The notes beneath the pieces were generated by a model. The model saw nothing but the letters and a program-made list of their open reading frames with translations, searched no databases and was not told the origin of the DNA. From CAVEFW01 sp963643505 (GTDB lineage Bacteria > Actinomycetota > Coriobacteriia > Coriobacteriales > Eggerthellaceae), in the NCBI GenBank assembly GCA_963643505.1, contig CAVIKF010000003.1, positions 62,001 through 126,000 on the forward strand: a DNA stretch of 64,000 nucleotides. Reading direction: 5' to 3'. Of this stretch, positions 8,030 through 17,809 are shown one piece after another (position 1 is the first letter of the stretch; every line of letters starts with the position of its first letter). The position numbers and the translations under genes were made by a program.

Positions 8030-8818
8030 CTAGTCGGTCACTCTCGTCCCTTCGAAACGCATACTGATCGCATAATCGCCACCCTTTAACGCATTGGTGC
8101 AGTGGCTATCCGTCCCTTCCATCCAAATGCGCACCACAACGGCTTTGTCCTCGTTGGGTGCCAAACTGAACATCGCATTGGAGTCATCGGCCAAATACTC
8201 AGAGGCAGAGGCCATTCCGAAAATAGTAACAGACCCGGAGGGGGTTGCTCCCGCTGCCTGGTTCGGATCGTACACCCACGTGCGATTATCGGATGAAAAG
8301 CACATTCGCATGGAACTCGGCAAATCGGCCAAGGAGGAGCTAAACCTCGTTCCCTGTTCACCACCGGTCCCATCCGCCGAGGACAGGTGAACGACACACC
8401 CGTCCAAACTTATGAAGTGCAAGGTGAACTCAAGATACGCTCCGCTTTCCCTTGAAGCTACCGTTCCGTCCTCGAACGTGAACGTGGAATAGTCGGAGGT
8501 AGTCACCGGTTGCAGATTGCTCGTGTTCACGTCGAATCCGGACTCGGCTTGCATACGGGAGCCGATCTGGGAAAAGCTCAACGTCTTGGTGTACTCCTCA
8601 AAGGAGCTGTGCGCATCCAAATCGAAGCGCAACAGGTTGTCACCGGCGACATCGAGGCGCATGTTTTGGCTGTGGGCATGGTCGGAGATGGTAAACCATG
8701 AATAGGTCGCAGCCGATATGCCGACGAGGGCAAGCAACAACAAGAGAAGCGACGTCAAAAGACGCTTGCGGGGACCTACCCCCCCGTTTTTATCCCCCGC
8801 GTTCGTCATACGGCTCAT
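8030..8818 (-). CDS. SipW-dependent exported fibre-type subunit
   Basis: 262 aa. A short basic cytoplasmic head is followed by a hydrophobic helix (LLTSLLLLLLALVGISAA) ending in TYSWF, the SipW-cognate signal pattern. The mature part is predicted all-beta, with a degenerate PV[ST]T motif (LQPVTTSDY), a strand SSMRMCFSSD, and near the C-terminus VVVRIWMEGTDSHC. The WMEGxDxxC block is shared by several proteins of the locus. Start is supported by GGGGGTGGGTGC directly upstream. It ends 17 bases before the second peptidase gene. Family resemblance is to TasA/camelysin-like secreted proteins; exact position in the fibre is unknown. Confidence 0.82.
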   Translation of the reverse strand: MSRMTNAGDKNGGVGPRKRLLTSLLLLLLALVGISAATYSWFTISDHAHSQNMRLDVAGDNLLRFDLDAHSSFEEYTKTLSFSQIGSRMQAESGFDVNTSNLQPVTTSDYSTFTFEDGTVASRESGAYLEFTLHFISLDGCVVHLSSADGTGGEQGTRFSSSLADLPSSMRMCFSSDNRTWVYDPNQAAGATPSGSVTIFGMASASEYLADDSNAMFSLAPNEDKAVVVRIWMEGTDSHCTNALKGGDYAISMRFEGTRVTD

Positions 8819-8830
8819 GCACCCACCCCC

Positions 8831-9877
8831 TTATGCCAATGTTGCAAACAGGTTGACATGCAACAACCCGCCGCTCTTGTTCAGATAGTTTGCGCTGTCC
8901 AGGTCGCACCCTTCGATGTAGTAATACACATCGAGGCGATACGTCGTGTCGAGTTCCAAATTGACCAAAGACCTCGTCGGAAGGGAGGAGCCACTCAACA
9001 CGTATGCGTCACCGTCCTCGACCTTATCGTCCCCGGCAGCCAAAGCGCCGTTTGCCCACCCGAGCAATTGTCCCTCTTGATAGGAGGGCAAAGCAACGGG
9101 GGCGGTGGTGGGATGCTCGGATTGCCTGGAACCCGGCGTGGCGTCGAGCTCGAAATAGTGGGCGGCCTCGGTGACACCGGCATTCGTGGAGCCGGCCTCG
9201 GTACCACCATTCCCAGTATCATCGACCTTGGAGAATTTCATCCCGACGCGGGCAGCCTTCAAAAGATCGGAATCATCCGAGGTGGTTTTCAACGGCTCGG
9301 AGAGATACAAGGCGACCGTACCGGCATGGCTTACCCCTCCCGTAAAGCGGGCACGCACATAGATATAGCCATGGTAGAAGCTCACACCATCATCGGCCGG
9401 GACGAACTTGACCGCTTGGCCCTTGTCGTCGAACTCGCTACATTCCACAAAACTCTCAAGGTCATAGGTGGAGACCGGATAGAGAATCATGCCATCTTGG
9501 GAGGACGTGGTAGCAAGGGACACGGTCTCACTTGAGGACCAAGTCGCGCCGTCCCCCATCTCCACCACCAAGTTGTCATCTCCTGAATGGAGGGAAACCG
9601 AGTTGGTGTCAACCTTGTTGTTGCTGACAAACCACGCATAGGTCGCCGCCCCGCCTACCGCAAGGAGCAAAACCAAGACGAACAAGATGAGGAGTTGGGC
9701 CCTGCGCATACGACGACGAGACCGGGAAGCGGCCGAGGCCGCCGTCTGGGCCGTCGCAACGCCCTGCGTCGTCGCCTGGGCCGTCGTGTCCGCGCCGCCC
9801 TGGGCCGCTGCGTCCGCAACGCCCCGCGTCGCCGTCTGGGTCGCCACATTCTCGATAGCAATCCGTTCCATCGTCAT
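8831..9877 (-). CDS. SipW-dependent exported subunit with Ala/Thr/Gln-rich cytoplasmic head
   Basis: 348 aa. Residues 1-50 are unusually rich in Ala, Thr and Gln (TTAQATTQGVATAQTAASAA), followed by RSRRRMRR and a membrane helix ending in ATYAWFVSNN, the SipW-type signal. The exported part contains MILYPVSTYDL, the strand ARVGMKFSKV and the C-terminal YYYIEGCDLDS, a variant of the locus MEGxD motif. GGGGGGTGAG precedes the start; an in-frame Met two codons later is possible. The long head should remain cytosolic unless cleaved, and could contact the ATPase/coiled-coil apparatus. It sits between two similar subunit genes with 9-12-base gaps, so it is co-transcribed. Confidence 0.8.
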   Translation of the reverse strand: MTMERIAIENVATQTATRGVADAAAQGGADTTAQATTQGVATAQTAASAASRSRRRMRRAQLLILFVLVLLLAVGGAATYAWFVSNNKVDTNSVSLHSGDDNLVVEMGDGATWSSSETVSLATTSSQDGMILYPVSTYDLESFVECSEFDDKGQAVKFVPADDGVSFYHGYIYVRARFTGGVSHAGTVALYLSEPLKTTSDDSDLLKAARVGMKFSKVDDTGNGGTEAGSTNAGVTEAAHYFELDATPGSRQSEHPTTAPVALPSYQEGQLLGWANGALAAGDDKVEDGDAYVLSGSSLPTRSLVNLELDTTYRLDVYYYIEGCDLDSANYLNKSGGLLHVNLFATLA

Positions 9878-9886
9878 CTCACCCCC

Positions 9887-10747
9887 CTACTCCGTCTCTC
9901 CGGCAAAGGCAAACTGAAGATGCACGTCTTTGCTTTGGGCCGCTTCGATGCAATTCACATCGCAACCCTCCATGTACAGGTAATAGTCGACGTTGACCGT
10001 GGCGTTTGCGGGCAAGGTGAACAACTTTTTGGCACCCGCGCGCGCCACAGGGGTGTTGTTACCGGAATCGGCCATGCTGTAGTCGTTGATGTTGGCCGCA
10101 GGATCACTCCCGTAACTCCACGCGTCAGAACCGCCCACAACCACGCCGGTCTGCGCCGTGGTGGCACGTTCGGACACGCCAGAGGTGTCACCTAGGTCAT
10201 CAAGGGCGAAGATGTAGCGGACGGTCTCGATGTCTTGGCCGGAGATCACAAGGCCCAATCGCAAGCAGGACAAAAGTTGTGGATCAGACGTGACGCTCAT
10301 ACCGCTGGGGAACAAATAGACCCCGATCGCACTCGTCCCCGATCCGCGGAGATATAACGCTCCTGTCAGGCAGTAGGTTGAAGCCACGTCGGAGATGTTG
10401 TTGTAATCGCGGGTGATGCCGTCGGCGTCTTGGAGCCCGCCTTGCCAAAAATTGGCGAGGTCCATGGTGGAGACGGGGTAGAGAATCTTGTCACGCTCCG
10501 TGGCAATCAACGCAGACGAGCCAAAGGGGCCGTCAGGGTCTGTGGAGATGAGCAGGTCGGCACCTTCCCCGGAGACAGTATGGGACTCAGGCACGACGTT
10601 CGTGTAACGATTGCCGGTAAACCATGCATAGGTGGATACGACCAAGGTCAAGGCCAACAACACGAGCCAAACGGCGAGGACTGCCTTTTTGCGGCGCAAC
10701 CTCCTCATCCCCTCGGAGCTTTTGGCGTTCGAAACGCTACCGACCAT
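9887..10747 (-). CDS. SipW-dependent exported fibre-type subunit
   Basis: 286 aa. A basic head (MRRLRRKKAVL) and hydrophobic helix end in STYAWFTGNR, the SipW-cognate signal. The mature domain has KILYPVSTMDLANF about 65 residues later, the strand CLRLGLVISG in the middle, and near the end YYLYMEGCDVNC. All three motifs recur in its neighbours, identifying one paralogous family. Two Cys in EGCDVNC suggest a possible local disulfide or metal site. It lies 3 bases after the previous subunit gene in the transcript. It carries no sorting signal of the LPXTG type. Confidence 0.82.
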   Translation of the reverse strand: MVGSVSNAKSSEGMRRLRRKKAVLAVWLVLLALTLVVSTYAWFTGNRYTNVVPESHTVSGEGADLLISTDPDGPFGSSALIATERDKILYPVSTMDLANFWQGGLQDADGITRDYNNISDVASTYCLTGALYLRGSGTSAIGVYLFPSGMSVTSDPQLLSCLRLGLVISGQDIETVRYIFALDDLGDTSGVSERATTAQTGVVVGGSDAWSYGSDPAANINDYSMADSGNNTPVARAGAKKLFTLPANATVNVDYYLYMEGCDVNCIEAAQSKDVHLQFAFAGETE

Positions 10748-10750
10748 GGA

Positions 10751-11653
10751 CTACCTCACCCCCGCAAATCTAAGAGACAGGGAGCTCAGGCTGGATCCGC
10801 CTACACCGCCGGTGCAATCGGGATCGCACCCCTCCATCCAAACGTAGACATCGACTTGGACGGGGGTACCGTGTTCTGCGCCGTCTTCCGCGGCAGGCAG
10901 CGTGCAAATCTTCGTGGAATCCGCCTTGAGTGAGACCTTGCCCGTATCGGAATCGTAGATAGCGTAGTTGGAGGAGTTCAGGGGCGAAAACTTCACAACC
11001 GAACCGTCCGTCTTGGAGCTGTCCAACACACACCCCGACTCACCCTTGAGCGTGTTGTACACGGCCTTGGGGTTGTGTTTGTCGGTGATCTCCCAGATGA
11101 ATTCTCCGACCTCAGGTTGGTCCTCGCCGGGATCGTGTATGACGAGACACACGCGAATCGTGGAGGACAGAGGAAGCTCCTCGTTGCTGTCCTCGAACAC
11201 GATGTCCGCAAGGTAAACGTCGGTCTGCAGAGAGTTCGTGGTCAAGTACAACGTGGTCTCGTAGTAGTCGGAGCGTGTCGCCTCGCCGAAGAAAGCCGCC
11301 AACATGCTAGGCGTACTCCCTTGTTCTTCGATGTATCCCGTCACGGTTTGGAACCCGCCATTGCCGTCATCGGTTTGGCGCACCTGGTCAGTGGATACCG
11401 GGTTCAAAAGGCCGTCAAAGGTCATGCCCACATTCGCCTTGTAAGGCCCCTCATAGCTATCTGAGATCAGGAGGGTGACACCGGTTCCGGCGGCCATCTT
11501 CACATCGGTGACGTGACGGCTTGCAGAATAGACATACCACGCGTAGGTGGCTGTTCCCACAAGCGCCAAGGCGAGCAGGAAGCCGACGATCACGACGATC
11601 AGCCTCCCTCGAAGCTTTTGCGATTCCTTGGTCTGGTCTGTTTGCTCTGCCAT
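10751..11653 (-). CDS. SipW-dependent exported fibre-type subunit
   Basis: 300 aa. A charged head and membrane helix (LIVVIVGFLLALALVG) end in TATYAWYVYSAS. The exported part shows GLLNPVSTDQV, STIRVCLVIHDPG and, near the C-terminus, VDVYVWMEGCDPDCTGG. These match the three motifs shared across the locus. A GGGGGTGA ribosome site precedes the start. It is the first gene after the giant adhesin and is separated from it by a 24-bp direct repeat pair. TasA/camelysin-like fold is inferred from the signal and beta-rich composition. Confidence 0.82.
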   Translation of the reverse strand: MAEQTDQTKESQKLRGRLIVVIVGFLLALALVGTATYAWYVYSASRHVTDVKMAAGTGVTLLISDSYEGPYKANVGMTFDGLLNPVSTDQVRQTDDGNGGFQTVTGYIEEQGSTPSMLAAFFGEATRSDYYETTLYLTTNSLQTDVYLADIVFEDSNEELPLSSTIRVCLVIHDPGEDQPEVGEFIWEITDKHNPKAVYNTLKGESGCVLDSSKTDGSVVKFSPLNSSNYAIYDSDTGKVSLKADSTKICTLPAAEDGAEHGTPVQVDVYVWMEGCDPDCTGGVGGSSLSSLSLRFAGVR

Positions 11654-11678
11654 CCGGTGTTCACCCCCTTTCCTTGGG

Positions 11679-11737
11679 TTTTTGCCTCATGGGCGTCTTA
11701 GGCCTTCCTTGCTTTTTTGCCTCATGGGCGTCTTAGG
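11679..11737. repeat. 24-bp direct repeat pair overlapping the adhesin stop codon
   Basis: TTTTTGCCTCATGGGCGTCT plus TAGG occurs identically at 11679-11702 and 11714-11737. The second copy contains the adhesin's stop codon (11733-11735), so the first copy is a duplication of the gene's very end placed downstream. Confidence 0.92.
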
Positions 11738-14700
11738 GTTGGATCGTCTTTTTCTTCGTGGGGCTGAGGATAGTGAACTCTTCCCCGTTTACCAACACCT
11801 TGTATCCCGTCTTGATCTGGTCAAGGTAGAGATCGAGTTCGCTGGTAGTGGTGATATCCACGGTGCAGGACGTGATGAGACTCGACTTGTCAATGGGGTC
11901 GGCACCGATGGCCGGATAGTCGTCGAGGGAAAGCAAGGCGTCGAATCCGGTCGCAGAATCCAAGTTGGTAAGCGCGTTTGTCGTCGTCACGGTCGCACCG
12001 GTAGGCAACGTGTAGTGATATGCGATGGCCGTCTCACTCGTGGTTGGGATGTCGGGAATGGTCTCGCCGTCGGGCAGGGACGTTTCGACCCCGTCAACGA
12101 GATATTTTTTGATCGTGGTGACCCTACCGTTCGCGTCCGTCTCCTGCGTCACCTCTTTACGCAAGATCTTCCACACGTCCTCGGTGACGTTATGCGCATA
12201 ATCCGTGATCGAATAGGTCTTCTTCTCGGTTTCAGAGGCCGGCTCAACATCAAGCAGGGTTCCTGACGCGTCCTTAACCGAAAGTCCCTCGCCCACAAAC
12301 ACGGCGTTGGTGCAATTGATCGCGCTCACGGTATCAGTTTCGCCGTCACGAAGCAGATAGGCGTTGATCGAGTTGGACGTCGCGGAGACAGACGCGGCAA
12401 CCGAGTCGGTGTCGGACGTGTAGACGCTCCCTGACGCCACCAATTGGACGCCCTTGGGATATACATAGGTCGACGTGGTGTCCGCGATAAGCTCCGTGAC
12501 CTCTTGTTGGCGCACCTCCTGCTTGTTGGCGGAGATATCGAGATACATAAGGTAGGCGCCGTACTTGTTGCTGGAGGTTTGTCCGGAATCTCCCACCGAG
12601 CCCAAGGCGTATTCTCCCTTGTTGACGGGAATTTCGTAGTAGTACATAGCCTTCTCAACGATGGTGGGGTCCTTGATCCACGACGTGTTGAAGAGCAACT
12701 GATAGCCTTCAGGGACGCTCGAATTGCCATCCGAGTAAGAGCCGTCCGAATATTGGTACACATAGGGAAGCGTCGCATCGCTGGTGTTACCGTAGATTAG
12801 GCTGATCTCCTTGATGCTCCTAATTGCCGATCCGCTACAATCCTCAGCCGATTTGCGCTCGATTTGGTACAGGGAGAAGAAGCTGTTGTTCTCATAACCC
12901 GAGTTGAGGTAATACGTACCTGCAAAAAAGGTGATGTAGGACCGTTGCTGAAGCGTGAAGTCGATACACGCCTCCGGCATCTCGTAGTTCGAATACGTGA
13001 CGCCGTTGATGGTTGCCTGTTCCGCTACAAAGGTCGCATCCTCGCTGATCACCGCATCCATGAAATGGAGGCCATAGACCCGCGATCCGCCGGCAACAAG
13101 GGTTTCCTCGAAGTTGTCGCGTGCCTCGTCGTATTTTTCCAACCCGAGGGCACTCGTGGTCTTCATCGTGTAGTTGGCAATGGTGCCCGAGGTGGACGTG
13201 CCGCCGTTGTACGAATCGCTGATGCGGTTGAGCGCGTCAGAGTCAGACGTAAGGTAGGTATGGGTAAGGACCTGCATCTTTGTCGTACCTTGGGTATATG
13301 TATCGTTTACGAGCGTCGTTCGTCCGCTGGAATTCAAGAAAGAGGCTTCCAAGCTCGTCATGGGCCAATAGGCGACGCGGATATCACCGGAATACGCCTG
13401 GTAGTCGCCAGCGGTGTTCGCAGATGAGATATAACCCGTGTTCGCGCTGTCTGCCTCGAAGGTCCACGTGCTCCGGCCATCTTCCTTCTCGGGAACGGTG
13501 AGCGGCATATAGGTGGGCAAGCCGACACCTTGGGTGGTGGTGGTCGCCATCTGGACGCTTCCCGCCGCCTCGATCGTCGTAGAGTGGAGCTCCATGGTCG
13601 CAAGGTCGGCCTCCGCCGCATCCGCTGAAGAAACTGCAATCCAACCTTCATCGAGACTGTCGCCGAACGCCACGAAATAGCGAGATGCGTTCAACAGCAA
13701 CAATGCGTATTGCAGATTTGCCGCAGCAGTGTTTACCTGATTTTGCTCGCGTCGAGCGATTGCGATATCCACCGAACTTGTGTGGATATTCGACTTGACC
13801 GCGTTCGCCTCTGCGAGCTTTTCTTGCATATACGCCCAGTCGTCGGCGTCATATTGGCTCTCGTTCAAACCGTTGGCATAATTGATGAACCGGTCGAGAT
13901 ATTCGGTGGTTGCGTAACCAGCAGAGTAATCGGTGACTCTCTTGAAGAAGTAGATCGCATTTCCGCTGGTGGAGGTCGTTGTGCAGAACTGAGCCCATCT
14001 ATTTGCGCTATGGGCCAGGTAGTTGGAAACAGGGCTCGCATCATAGATATACAGGACATCTTCGAGGGGAGAACCGCTACGCGTTTCCTCAGAGTAGCCT
14101 TCATCAGGGTTGCTTTCTGTAGTAATTTCCCAGAAGTCATAACGCCGCCCGGGAGTCACGTAAACGGCCGTCACGCGCTCATAGTTACCAAAATTGTTTT
14201 TATAGTAATATGCGACCTGTGAGCATTGTTCCTCGGTCAATGCCGAGTAGATAGTCGTGCTCACGTATCCCACGCTTGTTACATAGGAAACCGTTTTCGC
14301 GTTGGTTCCCGCGATCGTCAAGACCGTTCCGTCTCCGCTCGCGGAGGACAGATTCACTCTCTCTGTCGTAACGGTGGATAAATCGAGATACTTGCTGCTC
14401 GCAACTCCCCTCAACGTAAACCCAGACCCTGACACCTCGGCAACCCACGTCTGCTGAGCCTCCGTGTATCTGGAGTTGGAGTTCAACTTCAACGTGGTGG
14501 TCTCATCCATCGTTCTGGGGGAAATCGTGCCTGCACTCACTTGGTCGGTCATCGTGGAGGAAGTGTTCCCGTTATACAAGATCCTCGCTGTAGATGGGTT
14601 GGTCGAGACGATCGCATAGGTAGACCCATCATCGATTCCGTCCACGTCGAGAAGGTAGCGGGTTTCGGGGTCTCCGCTCACATCGACGGTGCCGATCGTC

Positions 14701-16697
14701 TCCCATGAGCCGATCTCGACACTATCGGAGTCGACGTTGTAAAGACCAACACCCTCCTCGTAGACCATGTGGGAAGGCGTCTCGCTCGTGGCGACGCTCT
14801 GATTGGTGGCATCGATGTACAAATAGTAGGTCGTATCGTTCAAGACCGTCGTGACATAGAGGTCCGCCGCGTCATAGGCCCACCTCGTCGACGTTCCCGG
14901 CGTATCCGTGCTACACACGTTTCCGCTTTGGTCAAGGCTCAGGTAATAGAGATCATCGCTGTCTTTGATGTAATAGATCTCATCCGGCGTCAATGCCCAA
15001 ACATTGCCCGTGAAATACAGGGTGTAGACCTTGCCATCCAAAACCGACAGGATGTTGCCGTCCTCTTGCTTCCACGTCGAGTCCGGCGAGGAGCTCGTCG
15101 TCAGGGAACCGTTGTCATTGTGAAGGTAGTAGGTGGTGCCGCCAACAATCGAGTAGATTTTCTTGTTACCCGTGTCTCCGTCGTTCTCAATGACCCACTT
15201 CGACGTGTTTTCCACCGAAGCGACGCCGCTGAGAGCGCCAGAGGAGCTGACCTGGAGATACGTATCTCCGTCCTTGATGTAGTGGGCGTCTTTGTACTCG
15301 TCGAGCAAACGATTTATCGTTACGGTTCCGCTCAAGTCGGTCGGGCGTCCCAAAAGACCGATGAAGCGGTTGTCCTGGGTTGGATTCAGAATGTAGTGGC
15401 CGCTGGTGTCACGGGTGGCACCGTATGTTGCGGAAGGATATGCCTCATAGGTATAACCCGATCGAATGCTGTTGTAAGCGTTGCCAGTCGTGGCGGTTGC
15501 GGTATTGCCGTTAGCAACACTGACCTCACCCGTCGCCTCGTTGATGGTGATGGTCTGCGACGTGTAGTAGGAGAAGTTCGTACCCGCCTTGCTTGAGCTG
15601 TTGATGTCCAACAAGCGATCGTAGAGGTCCATCATGCTGATGCTGTCGCCGCCGACCGTTCCCGCCTTCTTGGTCGACTCCCTCGAGACGGTGAGCTTGG
15701 GCTCGGCGATATCGGTAGAGACGACTGTCGCCTCTCCCTTATAGGCGGAGGTGCAGTAGCCGATGGTCGTGTAGTCGGAGTAGTTCTCCGTGTAGGAGGT
15801 CGCCTCGGTTCCGTCATTGGTCACATTGACTCTGCTGCTCGAAACGGCAACGTCGGACAAGGTCCCATTGACGTATCCCGCGACGACGCCGACCAAAGCC
15901 TTAGAAGCCGTCGCGTTCACTGTCACCTCAGTGACATTTATATTATAAATTCTGTTGACGGAGCTGCTGTAGGTGTAGTCCCCGATTGAACCTGTCTGGG
16001 CACTTTCGTCATCAGGGTCGGTATCCATAGTAAGCGAGCCGACGACACCAAACAACCCCACAATCTCATCGGAGTCTTGCGTATACCCCTGGGCAAGGTC
16101 GGGAACTTGGCTTTCAGGAACGGCGCTGGAGACCGTCAGGTTCGAGATGGTCTTGCCCGCACCGTCGAAATTGCCCACGAAAGGATAGGTCGTGGTACCG
16201 ATCGGCGGCAACGTGATTCCTGTCATGTCCAAGTCGCTCTCTAGCTTGAAATAGACCTGGGTGATAGACCCGCTCCCGGTATCCACTTGGTTGAACGTGC
16301 CGATGTATTGGAGCCAAGCAAAGTTGTAGAGCTGGGCAGGGGTCTTGATGAGGTAGGGATCGCTCTCGGTACCAATACCGCCCTCGAAATACGGTTGGAC
16401 GTACTCGAGGCTTCCGTTCACCTGGCGCATATCGACTTCCTTGCCATTGATGAACCAGGCAAGGGAGGTGCTGGCGGCGAGTAAGACGACAACAAGCACA
16501 CAAACAATTGATGTGACAAAATTGCGTCCGTGCTTGCGTCCGTAAGCGCGTCCGTGCGTCCGTCGACCACGCGCCCTTGGGCTAGCAGGCGAGGCGGAAG
16601 CTGTGGCAAAAGCGCGCCCTTGCGCCCCGACGTTTTGCGCCCCGACGTTTTGCGCGCCGGTGTCTAGTACCCCGGCATTTTGCGTCTCGGTGTTCAT
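11733..16697 (-). CDS. giant SipW-type surface adhesin of the fibre locus
   Basis: 1,654 aa. I place the start at 16697 because GAGGAGGT lies 5 bases upstream; an earlier in-frame ATG (16721) that overlaps the previous stop lacks this. The cytosolic head contains GAQNV repeats and a basic RGRRTHGRAYGRK run, then a membrane helix ending in STSLAWFINGKEVD. Residues about 90-200 are GLUG/beta-helix-like (YLIKTPAQLYNFAWL, FVGNFDGAGKTISNLTV). About 470-670 has repeated YYIKD/YYLHND blocks resembling beta-trefoil repeats. About 920-1000 is helical and FIVAR-like (QEKLAEANAVKSN). The rest is Thr/Ser-rich beta. It lacks the MEGxD motif and any LPXTG signal. Position and size suggest a tip or matrix-binding component. 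Confidence 0.82.
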   Translation of the reverse strand: MNTETQNAGVLDTGAQNVGAQNVGAQGRAFATASASPASPRARGRRTHGRAYGRKHGRNFVTSIVCVLVVVLLAASTSLAWFINGKEVDMRQVNGSLEYVQPYFEGGIGTESDPYLIKTPAQLYNFAWLQYIGTFNQVDTGSGSITQVYFKLESDLDMTGITLPPIGTTTYPFVGNFDGAGKTISNLTVSSAVPESQVPDLAQGYTQDSDEIVGLFGVVGSLTMDTDPDDESAQTGSIGDYTYSSSVNRIYNINVTEVTVNATASKALVGVVAGYVNGTLSDVAVSSSRVNVTNDGTEATSYTENYSDYTTIGYCTSAYKGEATVVSTDIAEPKLTVSRESTKKAGTVGGDSISMMDLYDRLLDINSSSKAGTNFSYYTSQTITINEATGEVSVANGNTATATTGNAYNSIRSGYTYEAYPSATYGATRDTSGHYILNPTQDNRFIGLLGRPTDLSGTVTINRLLDEYKDAHYIKDGDTYLQVSSSGALSGVASVENTSKWVIENDGDTGNKKIYSIVGGTTYYLHNDNGSLTTSSSPDSTWKQEDGNILSVLDGKVYTLYFTGNVWALTPDEIYYIKDSDDLYYLSLDQSGNVCSTDTPGTSTRWAYDAADLYVTTVLNDTTYYLYIDATNQSVATSETPSHMVYEEGVGLYNVDSDSVEIGSWETIGTVDVSGDPETRYLLDVDGIDDGSTYAIVSTNPSTARILYNGNTSSTMTDQVSAGTISPRTMDETTTLKLNSNSRYTEAQQTWVAEVSGSGFTLRGVASSKYLDLSTVTTERVNLSSASGDGTVLTIAGTNAKTVSYVTSVGYVSTTIYSALTEEQCSQVAYYYKNNFGNYERVTAVYVTPGRRYDFWEITTESNPDEGYSEETRSGSPLEDVLYIYDASPVSNYLAHSANRWAQFCTTTSTSGNAIYFFKRVTDYSAGYATTEYLDRFINYANGLNESQYDADDWAYMQEKLAEANAVKSNIHTSSVDIAIARREQNQVNTAAANLQYALLLLNASRYFVAFGDSLDEGWIAVSSADAAEADLATMELHSTTIEAAGSVQMATTTTQGVGLPTYMPLTVPEKEDGRSTWTFEADSANTGYISSANTAGDYQAYSGDIRVAYWPMTSLEASFLNSSGRTTLVNDTYTQGTTKMQVLTHTYLTSDSDALNRISDSYNGGTSTSGTIANYTMKTTSALGLEKYDEARDNFEETLVAGGSRVYGLHFMDAVISEDATFVAEQATINGVTYSNYEMPEACIDFTLQQRSYITFFAGTYYLNSGYENNSFFSLYQIERKSAEDCSGSAIRSIKEISLIYGNTSDATLPYVYQYSDGSYSDGNSSVPEGYQLLFNTSWIKDPTIVEKAMYYYEIPVNKGEYALGSVGDSGQTSSNKYGAYLMYLDISANKQEVRQQEVTELIADTTSTYVYPKGVQLVASGSVYTSDTDSVAASVSATSNSINAYLLRDGETDTVSAINCTNAVFVGEGLSVKDASGTLLDVEPASETEKKTYSITDYAHNVTEDVWKILRKEVTQETDANGRVTTIKKYLVDGVETSLPDGETIPDIPTTSETAIAYHYTLPTGATVTTTNALTNLDSATGFDALLSLDDYPAIGADPIDKSSLITSCTVDITTTSELDLYLDQIKTGYKVLVNGEEFTILSPTKKKTIQP

Positions 16698-16720
16698 CGC
16701 CACCTCCTCTCCGCCTTTCA

Positions 16721-17623
16721 TCAGCTGGCCTCCCTGATCACGATGGAGCTGAAATCGTTCACAAAGTTAACCAACGACGCGGAGGTACCGATATCGGCGC
16801 CCTTGATCCTGTTGACGCTGATGTAGGTCGTGGACAAGGTCTTGTTGTAGTCCACCAAGAGATACACGTAGGCGGTCTTGATGCCATCCACCTCAGTCGT
16901 AGCGTAATTCGAAAGGGCGAAGGAGGCAGACGTGTATTTAGAGGCACCCGCTATCGTGCCCTGATTTTGCAACTCGACGAAGGTACGCGTGGGGAAGACA
17001 CCGGTCGCGGCAAAAGCCGATACGGCGTAGGACCAAACCACGTCATTAGCCGCGCCCTCCTTCCCGTCAGAGAGGACCCCACATTGAACCTGGGTGATGT
17101 TGCTGAAGTTCCCCGCAATCGCCGAACCGTCCGTGAAGTCCCCCGTGCAAAACACCGTGACCACCAAAGGCTTAACGCCATCTATGGCTTCCCCTGTGAC
17201 GGGCACGCGTACGACCACCGGCGTAAACTCGTTTCTCGAGGTCTTGTCAAGGGAGAGAAGGTCATAGGCGAGCATATTGACCATGTCCGTTTGGGATTGG
17301 TCATATTTCGTGCAAACAAGCCCGTCGGAGCCTTGGACGTAATAGAACGTTTCGAAGCGCTCCACGCTAACCGAATCGCCTTTCGCCTGAACGGTCATTC
17401 CTGAGCTGTCGACTTGCCGCGCGTTGATGAACCACGCCAAAGACGCAATAAAGATAGCCACCAAGACGAGCATGAAGACACCGGTTTTCAGGAAGGTGAG
17501 CCACGATTGTTTGAGCTCCCTCTTTCCTGCCTCGGCCCGGGCGCGATAGAACCGGGAGTCGTGCTTTGCGAGCCTCGAATCCTGGTCTTGATCAGCCGTT
17601 ATGTTTTTGCCAAAAAACTTCAA
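16721..17623 (-). CDS. SipW-dependent exported protein, divergent subunit
   Basis: 300 aa from a TTG start with AGGG 6 bases upstream; the next Met is well inside the cytosolic head, so TTG is preferred. The head is long and charged (about 45 residues), followed by a membrane helix and IASLAWFINARQVD, nearly the same signal as the giant adhesin downstream (STSLAWFINGKEVD). The mature part has no clear PVST or MEGxD motif, although VYLLVDYNK occupies the equivalent C-terminal strand. The gene is the first after the terminator at 17723 and has its own AT-rich upstream region with a palindrome. It and the adhesin are probably a co-expressed pair. Confidence 0.78.
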   Translation of the reverse strand: MKFFGKNITADQDQDSRLAKHDSRFYRARAEAGKRELKQSWLTFLKTGVFMLVLVAIFIASLAWFINARQVDSSGMTVQAKGDSVSVERFETFYYVQGSDGLVCTKYDQSQTDMVNMLAYDLLSLDKTSRNEFTPVVVRVPVTGEAIDGVKPLVVTVFCTGDFTDGSAIAGNFSNITQVQCGVLSDGKEGAANDVVWSYAVSAFAATGVFPTRTFVELQNQGTIAGASKYTSASFALSNYATTEVDGIKTAYVYLLVDYNKTLSTTYISVNRIKGADIGTSASLVNFVNDFSSIVIREAS

Positions 17624-17650
17624 AAACGCCCTGTTCGTCTAGTAAAATTA

Positions 17651-17666
17651 CCAAATCTGGATTTGG
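17651..17666. promoter_or_regulatory. operator-like perfect palindrome CCAAATC-TG-GATTTGG
   Basis: A 7+2+7 perfect inverted repeat lies about 30-45 bases upstream of the TTG start of the divergent subunit gene. On the minus strand a TATACC sequence directly precedes it, so it could overlap a transcription start. The surrounding 90 bases are much more AT-rich than neighbouring genes. The protein that binds it is unknown. Confidence 0.5.
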
Positions 17667-17722
17667 GTATAGTTAGTACAAATATTAACTTAATTCGTAG
17701 ATAAACCTGCTAGAAAACATGA

Positions 17723-17754
17723 AAATCCCACCTAGGTCACCCTAGATGGGATTT
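17723..17754 (-). terminator. rho-independent terminator after the likely major subunit gene
   Basis: AAATCCCA pairs with TGGGATTT, and a further 5 bp pair inside after one mismatch, leaving a 4-base loop. On the minus strand it is followed by a T-rich stretch (TTTTCATGTTTT). It lies about 55 bases after the stop of the subunit gene, so that gene can be transcribed as a strong monocistronic unit separate from the rest of the locus. Confidence 0.75.
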
Positions 17755-17809
17755 CATTAATTCTTGTCTGGCTCAGCGAGCATACGACTCAACGAGTCGA
17801 TTATGCTCC

